A stretch of DNA of 64,000 bases from Hysterium pulicare CBS 123377 (Eukaryota > Ascomycota > Dothideomycetes > Hysteriales > Hysteriaceae). A program made the translations under genes and the position numbers. Numbering within the stretch: the first letter of the stretch is position 1; each line of letters starts with the position of its first letter. A model generated the notes under the pieces. That model made no database searches, was not told the DNA's origin, and saw only the letters and a program-made list of their open reading frames with translations. The stretch spans positions 62,001 to 126,000 of the forward strand of contig AJFK01000895.1 in the NCBI GenBank assembly GCA_000467715.1, in the 5' to 3' direction. Below, one piece after another: positions 35,541 to 46,440 of the stretch.

Positions 35541-37358
35541 ATGTCGACAGCTGGTTCCAGCGGAGGGACTTCTCTGGCTCCGACTCCAACCCATCCTCAT
35601 CAACTTTCACGGGAGCCTAGCAAGGAAGACATCGAAATGGCTGAGAACCTGCATCTACTCAATCACTCGCAACATCGCCGCGCAAACCACCGGGATCCAG
35701 ATACCCGGAACGACACTGAAAGGCAGGGGCAAACTGCAACTTCACCAGAAAACGACGCTGATATCTCTGAATATCATTCACTCGATGACAGCGTTCCCCT
35801 CAACAAGGCGCAACCAGACCAGTCTTCTGCCCAATCAACCACCCCAGACATGCAAAATAACCCTCAGCAAAGTAGTGCGCCCATCTCAGGGCAAATCTGC
35901 AGGTAAGTCAGAGATTTGCTCTATTTTGCCACACTTCGCTGCCCTCTATATAGCGAGACACGGTGACTAATGACCCCGAAGTAACTGCGGGACAACCCGA
36001 ACACCTCTTTGGCGCCGATCTCCAACTGGAGAAACCATCTGTAATGCTTGTGGCCTGTACTGGAAAGCCCGGAATCAATCCCGGCCGACGAATCTGAAAC
36101 GCAATATCCCACTTTCCCCTGCTGCAGTGCAGCAAGGCCAAAATGTAGGACAGCCTCATGATCGGAGTACATCACCATCAACAGTCAACGGATCGCCCCT
36201 CGCTACGTATGTTACTGCGGATCAAGTCGCTACTGGCACTTGTCCTGGCGGTGGTCGTTGCAACGGCACTGGTGGCCAACAAGCATGCAGTGGTTGCCCA
36301 ACGTACAACAACCGCGTATCTAAAACTGCTCAGTTCGCGCTTGCTCAATCAACTACTCAGCAATCAGCCCAAAACGCAGAGACCCTGGGTTCTGGTAGCG
36401 AGAGTGCCCCGTCTCCAAATGCGCAGTCATTCGGCCAGAGCACAGCTAGCGTGATCCCAGCATGTCAGAATTGCGGAACAACTGTAACACCTCTCTGGCG
36501 ACGAGATGAAGCTGGCCATACTATTTGTAACGCATGCGGTATGTAATGATCAAGCCCTCCTCGTAACATCTTCTCTGTTCGTTACACCCCACCAGACCAT
36601 CAAACAACACAAATTTCCAGCCCAGCTAACGAAAACAACTAGGTCTGTACTACAAACTCCACAACGCCCACCGCCCCGTCGCAATGAAGAAGCAAGAAAT
36701 CAAACGCCGCAAACGCGTCGTCCCCGCAACTTCAGACACCAGCCAATCTGTAGCATCATTAATAACAAACCGTTCCATCGAACCCTCAGTCTCACCCGGC
36801 CCTACCACCACTGCCCCCTCAGACACGGATTTCTACCAACCGAGCCCCTCACAACCCCAGAGAGCATTCGCACCCCTCGCAGTAGACTTCACCAATTACC
36901 ATGCGCCCCAAGCTCCAAGTCCATCAAACACGAACGGAAACACGACGGTTCCAGCTAATGTAGGAACGCACTTAATCCCATTACCCTACGCGCGCCAAAT
37001 CTCCCCCGCCGTATCCTTACCCCGTAAACGCTCTCTATCCTCAACTCTCGACCCCGAGGAAACCTCTTCTTCCGCATCCACTACTCAACAACCCACGGCC
37101 CCCATCCCGCATCGCCCCAGCTCCATAAACTCAATCCTGAACCCGACCTCGAGATCAAACGCGAATGTCGATCCAGCGCTTTCAACACCGCAGCATAGTC
37201 CCGCCGCGCCTCCAGCTGCAGTGATTGGGCAGTTGAGGGACGCGGAGGATAGAGCGAGGAGGAAGGAGCGGTTGAGACGGGAGGCGGAGGCTATGAGGGA
37301 GGCGTTGTTGATGAAGGAGAGGGAGCTTGAGGGGTTGGATTTGGAGGGGGATGAGTGA
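35541..37358 (+). CDS. sreA: SREA-type iron-responsive GATA repressor
   Basis: Two-finger GATA factor of the SREA/SRE1/URBS1/Fep1 family, which represses siderophore synthesis and iron uptake when iron is sufficient. Exons 35541-35902, 35982-36538 and 36643-37358 give 544 residues. Zinc finger 1 (about 120-144, CSNC...CNAC, CX2CX17CX2C) is split by intron 1 and zinc finger 2 (about 283-306) by intron 2; both reconstruct perfectly. Between them lies the family-defining cysteine-rich region with Cys 208, 214, 223 and 226 ([17 protein letters not shown]), implicated in iron sensing. A basic stretch ([12 protein letters not shown]) follows finger 2. The C-terminus ends in a coiled coil ([20 protein letters not shown]), as in SREA. 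The start is the first ATG before the conserved region. A matching GATA site upstream suggests autoregulation. Confidence 0.95.
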
Positions 37359-38114
37359 AGTGGAATATGTAAATGAGTTTGTGGTGAGGGGGGGTTTTCG
37401 GCACCTTGTTTCGGGGTTTGATTTGATCCCTGGGGACTGCAAAGGTGTTTCATGTGGATAGGATGGGACGGTATGGGTGGCGTTTTCTCTGAGCGGCCAT
37501 TCTTGTTTTCTTTTATGGGGGTTTCAAAAGCATCAGAGTGTACAAGTACAGTGCTTGCATTCACTGTAAATCTCCCCACTGCTCTTCTGCTTGGATCTAT
37601 GTAATCACAGCTCCTCCCTCATTCTGTAGAGTATGCGGATTATCCACTTTACTCCATTGCACACAGCGATCTAGGGGTATGATATATGCCTAAAGTAAAT
37701 CCTTGCCCGATCATCTGAAGTGAGAAAGTGATCTCTTTGAAAGGGAAGCTAAGTTGCCAGTTCCCATATCCCTTCCCAAAATACAGTTGTGAAGATGTTA
37801 GATATTATCCATCTTCATCCCAGCCCCAGCTCCTTATCACAATCCTCAAAGCAGGACAAGAGAAGACCTCGTCTCAATGCCCCACTTCCATTCCCCCCAC
37901 CTCTCCCACCTCTCCGTCCCCCCTTCCCCTCTATACCCGACCTTATCCTCCCATACTCCCCCATCACCCTCTTCGGCCTCCCCTCCTCACACCCATCAAG
38001 CCTCCCCCGAAACGGGAGTGTACGTCATCATAGCCGGATGGCCGATCGGGCCGCCGGCGTAAAGGGCGCTGTGGAATGCTATTTTAGTCATCTTGTATTA
38101 AATAAACGGGGATT
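37359..38114. other. intergenic between convergent genes
   Basis: 3' flanks of the SREA-type and eIF2B alpha genes. It includes a strongly pyrimidine-rich tract at about 37880-38015 on plus. No gene seen. Confidence 0.55.
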
Positions 38115-39364
38115 TCAGAACCATATCTTAATGAGCTCTTCTGAGACGGCGGACGGAGTTAGCACGCCTGATTCGGTTATTATGCCGGAGATTAGGTCCG
38201 GGGGCTGTGGGTGTTAGTGAGTTTCTTGGAGAGGGGAGGGGATGTGGTTGGAGATTGGGGATATGATTGGGGATTGGGGATGTGATTGTGACGTACAGTG
38301 AAATCTACTGCGTCTTCAGCCGTACTACCTGTACATTTCGCACGAGGATCTTTTAAGGCCGTGTCAACGGATTTGATATCGATGCCTTCATCTTCAACGA
38401 CCGGTTTCGGCGCATCGATCTTTTCCAGCTTTGGTTCGTCCTCGCCGACCTTGAAGTCGAGTACATCCTGCTCGATCGGTAGGTCGTATTGGCTGAGAGG
38501 ATAAAGTCTGACGAATTTATGACTCTCCGCAACGACATAGAATGGTTTGCCCTTCGCCTTAGCCAACAATCCCATTTGATACGTCCCCATTCTCGAGATA
38601 ATGCCGCCGTTCTCAACGACACCTTCCGCGCCCACGATAATCATGTCGGCTTGGCCGAGCGAGTATGCGACTGCGGCATCCGGGATCTGGGCAACGGGCA
38701 CGCCTTTAGCTCGTAACATCGACACTATCGAAGTGCCTTCACCAGATCCTTCACCATCCTTCCCACGCTGCGACTTCGCCGCACTCGCATCGTACGCTTG
38801 CGAATGCTGTGATTGCACGTAGATGACTCGGAACCTGATTCCTCCCGCTTCGGCAGCCGATCGCAATAGAGCGCCCACAACTCGCGATCCACCGTTGGTA
38901 AGAACAGTAGCTCCATCTCTTACGAAATGCCTTCCGAAACTCGCGATCTTATCTCGAGACGCTTTTGCGCGTTCAACGAATAATCGCCCATTACTCAGTA
39001 AATGATTTCGAATAGCTCTAAAATCCCCACTCGGTCCCAACCCCGAACTCCCACTCATACCCATCCCCGACGGTCTGTTCAACGTCGTAATCAGATATCG
39101 CTGGAAGAGATCCGTGCCTGCGGATAGCGAGATCGGGTTCGCGATGGCGCGTTTCAGCTCTTCGGTGTGTTTGGAGAGGAGGTCGAGGGTTTCGGATATT
39201 GTGCTAGCGGAGGAGTGGGCGAGGGCTTCTACGAGGGCTTCGATGGCTGCTACGGGCATGGTTAGGTCTGGGTCGGTGCTTAGGAGGCGTTGGTAGGTTT
39301 GCACTATGTCGAATGTTGAGTCCGGGTGAGGAGGGGGGATGATGGAGAGATTGTTGGAGGCCAT
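38115..39364 (-). CDS. GCN3: translation initiation factor eIF2B subunit alpha
   Basis: Regulatory subunit of the eIF2B guanine-exchange factor; it senses phosphorylated eIF2. Exons 39364-38297 and 38204-38115 surround a 92 nt intron (GTACGT...ACAG), giving 385 residues. The N-terminus FDIVQTYQRLLSTDPDLTMPVAAIEALVEAL is the family signature. The Rossmann-like half has ILTNGGSRVV, FRVIYVQSQ, MIIVGAEGVVENGGIISRMGTY and PFYVVAESHKFVRLYPLSQYD. The last exon completes VDFT-PPDLISGIITESGVLTPSAVSEELIKIW with a terminal Phe. The frame stays open upstream to an ATG at 39607, adding 81 low-complexity residues; family length favours the start at 39364. The intron carries GATTGGGGA-type repeats. Confidence 0.95.
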
Positions 39365-39863
39365 GTTGGATGTCTGGCTCGGAGGAGCTGGTGAGGTTAT
39401 TATGGGTTGTAGAGAAGAATTGAGGTGTCCCTCAGGGATCGATTGAGGCTCTTGTGAGAGCTTGGGTGCTGAATCGGTGGGGTGACTTGAGGTGCTAGAT
39501 GAGCTCTGCTGAAATAAGTTTTGGATATCACTTCCCCTCCGAAGTATTAAACGAGGAGGACTAATTGAAAGACCTTTGTGGAGCTGTAGGCCTATTTTGT
39601 GGAGCATTCACGCAGCGAAGGGTTATGGTTCATATGAATTATGTGAAGTTCGACTCATCGCCAAGAAATCATTTTAGCGGGATATCTGGGCTTAGTCATC
39701 CAGGTATTTTTTTCACATGTCAAAACAACCGGATTCATCTTTTAACTGAGTACATCAAACATAGAAGCAATGATCACCATTCAGTTCTACTTTTTATTAA
39801 TATCATAGCGATTGAGAGCCGTGTGCTGCAGTATCTCTACGAAGGAATGTGAACTCAACTCTG

Positions 39864-41775
39864 CTATATGTTGTCCCGAGAGAGTGTGGGGTTCTCCTGA
39901 GATATCAATAGGCTTGATTTATCTTCTCCTTCTCCGTCCGATTCATGTTCTTCTCTCTTAGCTTCCTCCTGAGATGAAATCAATGGGCTTCGAGTATCGT
40001 CTTCTTCTCCGACCGATACACGTGCTTCTTCCCTGAGTTGCTCCCAAACCTCACGAGCTGCATCTCTTGCCTGGCGAGTATCCGGGTTTTCATCCCAACT
40101 TGCTTTTTGAAGAGCCCTTCAAAGCTTGACAAGTTAGAAGTCGGGTCTATAATATGCAAGAGCTAGGACAAAACACTTGCCGCTGGCCAATGTCCTTCCT
40201 ATAATGCATTGCATCTTCCCCATAAGAAGGTATGGATGCAACCACTCTGTATGCCCGAAACACAGCTTCTTCCTGAGTTTTGCCAGTCCCAACGGCGGTG
40301 AAAATTCTACCACCAAGACTAGTAAATTTCCCATCATGTAGTTGTGTTTCATGATGAAATATGTAACGACCTGTCATCAATTTTCAGTACTCGGCGCTTG
40401 CAGGTGAAGCTTGCTAATGTACCTCTTAGTTCTGTATCAGAACTCGTGGCCGGAAGTCCCATCGGAACATTTATATCAGGATACCTAATGTCAGTCATTA
40501 CTACACTACAGGCCGAACCCGTGATATAGCCAAGACCTTTTCCGAAAACCCCTTTCTGTGTGCACGTCCAAAGCAAATAGGAGAGGTCAGTTTGGGGATG
40601 CAGAAGCGGTAGTATGGCTTGTGTTTCCGGATCACCGAATGATGGAACAAACTCAAGAACCTCAGGGCCGCTCGCGGTGAGGATGATCCTGGTGAGGAGT
40701 GCACCTTTGAACGTAAGACCGGTGAGAAGGTCAGTGATTGATGCCACCAAATCCGTGTCTTATCCAACTTACCTTCATTCTTGAGCACTTTCAAAAACGG
40801 ACCAACGATCTTGGTTTCGATTTTATCTGTAGTATCCTGCGTCTTCCATGGAACAGTAACTATCGTACCCATTCCAGGAGTCACGGCTCCGTAATCTCCA
40901 TCAAAGAGCCTGATATCAGTTTGGCCCAAAGGAAAGAAGGCCACTTGCTCCCCATCGGTCAGCGCTAAGGAACTGATATTCTCTCCCTCGAGCAATCTTT
41001 CAATGATGACAGGTGGTATGGGAGCGACAGGCTTCCCATCATCTTCATGTTTGTCTTTCAACATCAAACATTCTAAACACAGCTCTGCATCCAGTTGATT
41101 CTCACAAACGAAGACTCCTTCTCCGATCGGGAGATCTGCCAGTTTGAGCCGAATCTGGACATTTGGCCCCAGTGTGTTGATGTATTGCTTTCCCTCAACA
41201 TAGCTTCTGACCATGCGATACGGCGCCGTTGGGATATTGTGTCGGTTCAGAAAGTATTTTGTGAGCGGTAAAGAGTCCAATATCTTGGCGACTTCTGAGT
41301 TTGGAGCGAAACAAGGTATTCCAGCTAGAAACGAGGTCAGCAAATCTCAGCAACCTCACTTGACTGACTCGCCTTCACGAAAGTGCGCTTCAATCCCATC
41401 TATGATCAACTCCGGAGGTCCAACGACCACAAGGACGATTTGCAGAAGCTTGGCTACCTTAGCCAAGTATCTATAGCCATCTCGAGTCATCACAAACATC
41501 AACCGGTCGAGAACCATCGCCTTCTTGATCTTGGCATACGAGATTCCTGCATTGCCCGGTACGACGAAGATAGTGTCGACAGAAGGAGATTCATTCATCT
41601 TCCAAACGAGAGCATGCTCTCTTCCTCCGCTGCCGATTACCATGACTCTCATTCCGTTTGGTGGTCCCGAAACTTGGCCAATCAAGGGTATTTGATGATA
41701 CAAATATGGGATGGATGCACGCTCTATGTGCTCTTTCATCCTGTCATCCTGTCCGACTGTCTGTGGAAAGGCCAT
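39864..41775 (-). CDS. divergent stand-alone GARS-like protein (ATP-grasp)
   Basis: Resembles phosphoribosylamine-glycine ligase, the second enzyme of purine synthesis. In ascomycetes that enzyme is normally the N-terminal half of a bifunctional GARS-AIRS protein; here no AIRS domain follows. Five exons (41775-41373, 41324-40773, 40704-40423, 40370-40181, 40116-39864) give 559 residues. Recognisable motifs are MRVMVIGSGGREHALVWKM, VVPGNAGIS, AGIPCF, FGDPETQ and YRKDIGQRAL. The nucleotide loop and metal region are altered: the usual AGKGV reads IGEGV and the usual NTGGMG reads VTPGMG, so activity is doubtful. Introns 1 and 4 must use GC donors (G/GCGAGT and CG/GCAAGT) to restore the conserved junctions. 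The C-terminus is an extra acidic tail with an internal duplication. Likely a diverged paralogue. Confidence 0.8.
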
Positions 41776-42876
41776 TGTGAACGTGCTAAAATAAGAATGG
41801 AAGATTCTGGTGACGAACGATAGACGCGAAAAGTTATTTGTACAAGGTATGGTGTCGGTTTTGCAATGCGCTTCTTCTTTGTTGTTCCAAGTCCTTTCCT
41901 TCGACACTTCCGAATAACCGTCCTCGTCCCTTCTGCGCGAGCTGAAGTCAACTCAGAATCCACGACGCACGAACGAAAAGCGTGTCAGATCATTCGCCTT
42001 AGATCCCACTTCGACGTATTGGTGTGCTTCCTTCTTGTCTTGTGTCTCTTCCGTTGCTTCCTCAATATCGACATCGTTCATCCCGACCTCAGGGAACCCA
42101 CATGCTCTTGCAGTCGACAACCCGTCTAAATGTCTTCAACTACATTTTGCATATCCAGGCTTCTGCGTACCAAAGAATAAATCCGTGAAGCTCTACCCAC
42201 TCCCGAGAATCACTCATCATCAATATCGGGCTGCGCGTCAATCTCTCCTTATCATTTTGCCTTCCCTTTCTACGTGGGCCCATACCGCTATCACTACCCA
42301 ACCTAATATTATCCGAAGGCAATAACCAGAGAAGAGCCCTATAAAATCTGCATGAAAAGCCGAAAGCACACCCAGCTTTCCCCCACCTCGACATCTCATG
42401 GGCAAGACTAGCGCCAGTGCTGTAAAGCGCTACACTTTTCATTGGCTCGCCGTTTCAAGGTCTTGACCTGGAATCTGAACTTGCGATAAAGATTTTCCAT
42501 ACTCGGTAGTAGGTTGGTTTGGCGCGTGAATGGGGATGTTTAGCGGAAGTGGATGGCTGGAAATGCCTGCGCGTTCGAGTTTGAGGGGAGGTTGGGGAGG
42601 TGAACGCAGATGTGAAGGTAGATTGTCAAGTTGATGCATTAATGTAGCTTGTTAATAATCAACATAGTAACACTGCTTGGAGCGCGCTAAGTCTATTGAG
42701 GCATAACCGGGAAAGGATTTTACTTGATAGTACAAAGCTTTTTGCCTACTTCGAAGGTACCAAGAGCAGTACAAAAGAACCTATCAATCCGACTTCCGCA
42801 AATCTAAAATTCAAGAATCGACGTGAAAACCCGGGCAGTCCAACGAAACATCATACAACAAAAGCTAGTCATGTTC
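41776..42876. other. intergenic, no gene seen
   Basis: Just over 1.1 kb upstream of the GARS-like gene. Short ORFs (for example 42439-42639 minus) show no family features. Confidence 0.5.
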
Positions 42877-43874
42877 TTAAGGAGGTCCCATATCCCCGTT
42901 TCCACCATCACCGGTTTCTCGAGGGGGCGGATTGCGATTTTTGAAAGCTTGAAGTGAAGCTTCAGTGATGTCGTCGAGGCCCTGGACGCTGAAAAAGGGA
43001 TCAATTTCAAGAATGTAACGGATAGCACCAGCAACGTCCGGATCTAATTTTACGGCCTCCCCTGAGGTTGTTGTAAACTTGGTATCTGCATCTGTTGCAG
43101 ACTCCAGCTTTGTATCTGTTATTGGTTCCCCTGCCGCAGCTCTGTAAATGTCAAACAAACTCTCCTCAAGCTAAGAATCCAGGTAGATGGTGGACAAGCA
43201 GACCTTTTCCTTACTTCTATGGACTTTTCAATGGCATGCTGGAAACCCAACATGATATTCCTGACTTTTATATTTGCAAGAATATCCACGCTATCTTTTG
43301 AGCAGCCTTCCATTCCCGCAATTTTCAAGGCGGCAACGACCATATTGTCCGGATAGCGTTCGCCTGGTTCGTTTGCTAAAATTCCCAGTCCGTATCTTTT
43401 GTTAAGCGTCCCAATAAGAAAACAGGCCTCGTTAGTCATGTGTATATTTCTTAAGGTGGCAGTCTGTATTTGGTTTGTTAGTTCCGAGAGTGATAAGAGC
43501 AGAGAATGGTGGGTCGTTCTACTCACGTTCAAGGCATCTTGAATGTTCGCAACTTCGGCACAGTGTCGGTCGTCAAGGTTCTTTTTGAATTCCGGAGGAA
43601 GACGACTGGTTCGAAATTCCTCAGTCGTGGTACGTACACGAGCGGTGCTGTAGGACAACAAGGCTGCGGCGAATTCCCAGAATGAAATACGACGGAGAAC
43701 CCAGTCTTTCAGCTCATTCAACGCCTCTTGCTTGGTTCCTGTGTAAAGTTCGTTTTTGTAATTCGCAATCATTTCTAACGTAACCGGCACTCTTGAAGAA
43801 TTATTGGGTACTCTAAGACTTCTATGAGTATGAAATCGGGTATCGATGGTACGGCCCCGACTGGAAGGGTCCAT
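42877..43874 (-). CDS. hypothetical protein, three exons
   Basis: Exons 43874-43527, 43463-43204 and 43141-42877 give 290 residues; family not recognised. The N-terminus is basic (MDPSSRGRTIDTRFHTHRSLR). The middle is helical with an aromatic core (LKDWVLRRISFWEFAAALLSY, ACFLIGTLNKRYGLGIL). The C-terminus includes LDPDVAGAIRYILEIDPFFSVQGL and a Gly/Pro tail (NPPPRETGDGGNGDMGPP). The first intron (63 nt, GTGAGT...ACAG) is a multiple of three without a stop, so retention would add 21 residues. The second donor (AAAAG/GTCTGC) was chosen because it alone keeps the protein-like third exon in frame; a stronger GTAAGG 14 nt upstream leads to an early stop. Function unknown. Confidence 0.6.
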
Positions 43875-44385
43875 GTTGTGTGAATAAATGAAGTGGGTAA
43901 TACTGGTTTTATGGTTGTGGATATGACTTTGTAGGGAGAAGAAGCCTGCAGTTCGCCAGGCGGGTAGCAATCATGCTCTCTCCATAAGATGATGTAATGG
44001 AGGAGTGCTCCTTCCTAGTGAATGAACAACGTATACAACATGGAGGCATAGCAAGAGGCTTGACTTGATGAAGCCGAAACGACAGAACGGCTCTGACCGC
44101 TGCGAGTTAAGCGCGAACGATAGTGAAAGACATATATCTAGTTGCGACAGTGACAGATTATAGATCTAGTAATACTCTACATTGTGAGAGGATACCTGTT
44201 AGTATTTACATATGTGTAGAAGATAACGGCCTCGAGCGAAGGCAAGCGCCACCACTCTCCTCGAAGGAACAGATGAGACTGACCGTACACGATGCCTAGT
44301 CGAATGAAAGAGTAGAATCCATGCGCACTGTATCATGCATGCATATCGAGATCGCATCCTCTCTCGCTGTACAGTGCTTCACGTT
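43875..44385. other. intergenic, no gene seen
   Basis: About 0.5 kb between the hypothetical gene's start and the secreted protein's stop. Nothing recognisable. Confidence 0.55.
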
Positions 44386-45191
44386 TCATCCACGATAAGC
44401 GCTCGCAGTAACAGTAGCCCAAGTAGTCGCGCATCCACCCTCACATGCACTCGGGCATGACTTGTAGCTCGTGATAGTAGGCGTCGCAGTACACCCTTTG
44501 ACTGCTCCCGGGATGGTCGTCGTGCTGAGCATGATGCAATCCGGAGTCATGCATTGCAAAGTGTTGATTGGGCAAAACGGGTTCAGAGTACGGGTGACGG
44601 TGTAGCAAGAATCAGATGATGAATAAGGAGCCTGATGAGAGTGAGGGACGGGAGGATGACCTCGGGAAGGGCCTAGAAGGAGAGAGGTGAAATCCGGGGG
44701 TGGGCTAGAGAAAGGAGTTCGTTCGTCCGCGCCGGCAGTGACGGTCTTAGTCGAAGTTAAGCAGCCTGAGCGACAGGCGGTTTTACATGGAAGAATTAAT
44801 GTAATAGTCGGTGTTTTTTGACATAAGGGTATGTACGGTGGAAGGGTAGTTGTGCTGACGTTTCGTTAGATAAAGAAGCATGATTGATGGAAACCATGCG
44901 ATCGCGGAAAGGATATGAGACCCACGTATACCTCATCATAATGCACATCGGAACCACGCATGGCTTGGTAGGTTCAAAGGCCGGGCAGTTCATGTCGCTG
45001 ACACGAGTCGTTGCAGTATAGCAATCGTCTTGAGCGTCAAGACGGTGCTTGGCGAAGGTTGTGCTGAGGGGGAAGTCAGTACAGTCAGAACCAAGCCGCC
45101 ATACTAGAAAGAAGCCACAAGAGAGGATCTAGAGATCATGCCTGATAAGCAGAGTCCCAAGAAATGATGCTACAAGAAGAGTCTTCGCCAT
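44386..45191 (-). CDS. small secreted protein with two tandem eight-Cys modules
   Basis: Exons 45191-45142, 45063-44932 and 44854-44386 give 216 residues. A signal peptide (MAKTLLVASFLGTLLISTTFA) is rebuilt across intron 1, which has a GC donor (ATCAG/GCATGA) and a CTCAG acceptor; no GT donor keeps the frame. Two copies of a module of about 65 residues follow, separated by a Pro/Ser-rich linker (PFSSPPPDF onward). Each copy has eight cysteines: C-x10/11-C-x6/8-C-x4-C-x14-C-x11-C-x3-C-x3-C. Matching landmarks are CYTATT/CYTVTR, CIMMSTTTLP/CIMLSTTTIP, TPTIT in both, and CRSGCLTSTKTVTAG/CEGGCATTWATVTAS. The agreement of the copies validates the splicing, because the second intron falls inside copy 1 while copy 2 is uninterrupted. 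The family is not known to me. It is probably extracellular and disulfide-rich; an effector or wall-associated role is inference. Confidence 0.82.
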
Positions 45192-45714
45192 GTTGTTGTA
45201 GGTAGTTGCGAGTTATTGTTAGTAGCAAGGAGATAAACAGAAATATGTAGAACAGAAAATGTTGCGAGATCATTCATATGGATATACCAAAGTGAAAGAC
45301 TTGCAAAGCTGGCTTATGTCCCCATGGCTATGTTGCTCAAAATGTATCATTTTATACTTTTGATCAAGTAAATCCTTGCTTGGGAAAATATATTGCCTCG
45401 CATGTGCAATATCCCCTTGCATACCCGGAAGCTCGTGATACCCACCACATGTACCCCGGATTCACTCGTCTGCGGCCCGGTCAAGCGACCGCGAATACGT
45501 GTTTATTGAGCATCTTTGTTTTATTAACCATTTTGTCTTACTTACCAGGTGCGAGGATTGCGAAACACGAGCCTGGAAACGCAAAGTCACATGCTGTACA
45601 ACTGGTATGAATCATCGTGTCATCCCTTTGCTGAATCTCTGGGTACTTAGAGGTCGTAAGACAGGCAGTTGAGCACCGCTACTTCGATAGATTCAAAGTG
45701 AAGGTGTATTCAAG
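45192..45714. other. divergent upstream region, no gene seen
   Basis: Lies between the secreted Cys-rich gene (minus) and the disordered-protein gene (plus). A 76-codon ORF at 45380-45610 shows no family features. Confidence 0.5.
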
Positions 45715-46440
45715 ATGTGCCCGCAGAGTCCGTTTAAAAAGCTTGAAATTGACTTCACGAACGAGTCGGATGAAAAGATCTTGCAATCAATTCGTGAACG
45801 ACATAAGCCCCAAAACCCGCTCCCTAAGCCATTCACATTGGTAGGACATGACCTTCCGCTATTCAATGCGAGCGAAATTTCCGCTCCATCGCCAACCTCT
45901 TCAGGTGTTCGAGCGAGCGATAATGCATTAGTACCAACTCTTACAGAATCGGTCGAAGAGATATTGCAAACCGAGAGCCTGGAGGAAGATGGCCAAACAC
46001 TTAGTCCTGTGCGAAGAGATGACCGCCCGCTGCTCACTGCTAGCGAGAGTTCCAGACGAAATCCGTCTGCTTTAGAGACTCAAACGAACACTCTTAGAGT
46101 AGAACCTTGGCCTAGCGCCAAGGGCAAAATAATGTCGCAATCGACGCGCGAAGATCGAGATTCTGGAAACCTGCGTACAGCGCAAAGAGATACTATAAGC
46201 CAGAGTTTTAACACAAGCTCGTCCGGTTTGAACAACCTTGCGAGCACTCGTGAACTCAAGCCCTGGCAAAGCCTACGCCGACGAGAGAGAATCGAAGATC
46301 TTCGGTCTGGTAATACTACGATTGGCCTGCATTCGTTCGGGCAGCATGCAGGACATGGAGTAAAGGATCCATCTCCTCTCCCGCCTAGGAGAGCTGGCAA
46401 TTTACCGAAGAGACCAAGGCCGGTTCAAGAGTACGAATGA
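45715..46440 (+). CDS. hypothetical disordered basic protein
   Basis: Single-exon ORF of 241 codons starting at ATG (MCPQSPFKKLEIDFTNESDEK). Family not recognised. It is hydrophilic throughout, rich in Ser, Arg, Glu, Pro and Thr, with no membrane segment. The only motif-like parts are KPWQSLRRRERIEDLR and a C-terminal proline/arginine run (PLPPRRAGNLPKRPRP). This composition suits a nuclear or scaffold protein, which is inference. Overlapping minus-strand ORFs look like shadows. Confidence 0.5.
   Translation: MCPQSPFKKLEIDFTNESDEKILQSIRERHKPQNPLPKPFTLVGHDLPLFNASEISAPSPTSSGVRASDNALVPTLTESVEEILQTESLEEDGQTLSPVRRDDRPLLTASESSRRNPSALETQTNTLRVEPWPSAKGKIMSQSTREDRDSGNLRTAQRDTISQSFNTSSSGLNNLASTRELKPWQSLRRRERIEDLRSGNTTIGLHSFGQHAGHGVKDPSPLPPRRAGNLPKRPRPVQEYE

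Noticed and set aside
37085-37579. Minus-strand ORF of 164 codons
   Set aside because: It is antisense to the coding last exon of the SREA-type gene and has no family features.
41776-41907. Extending the GARS-like protein upstream of 41775
   Set aside because: The added residues are not GARS-like, and the ATG at 41775 has a good context close to the conserved domain.
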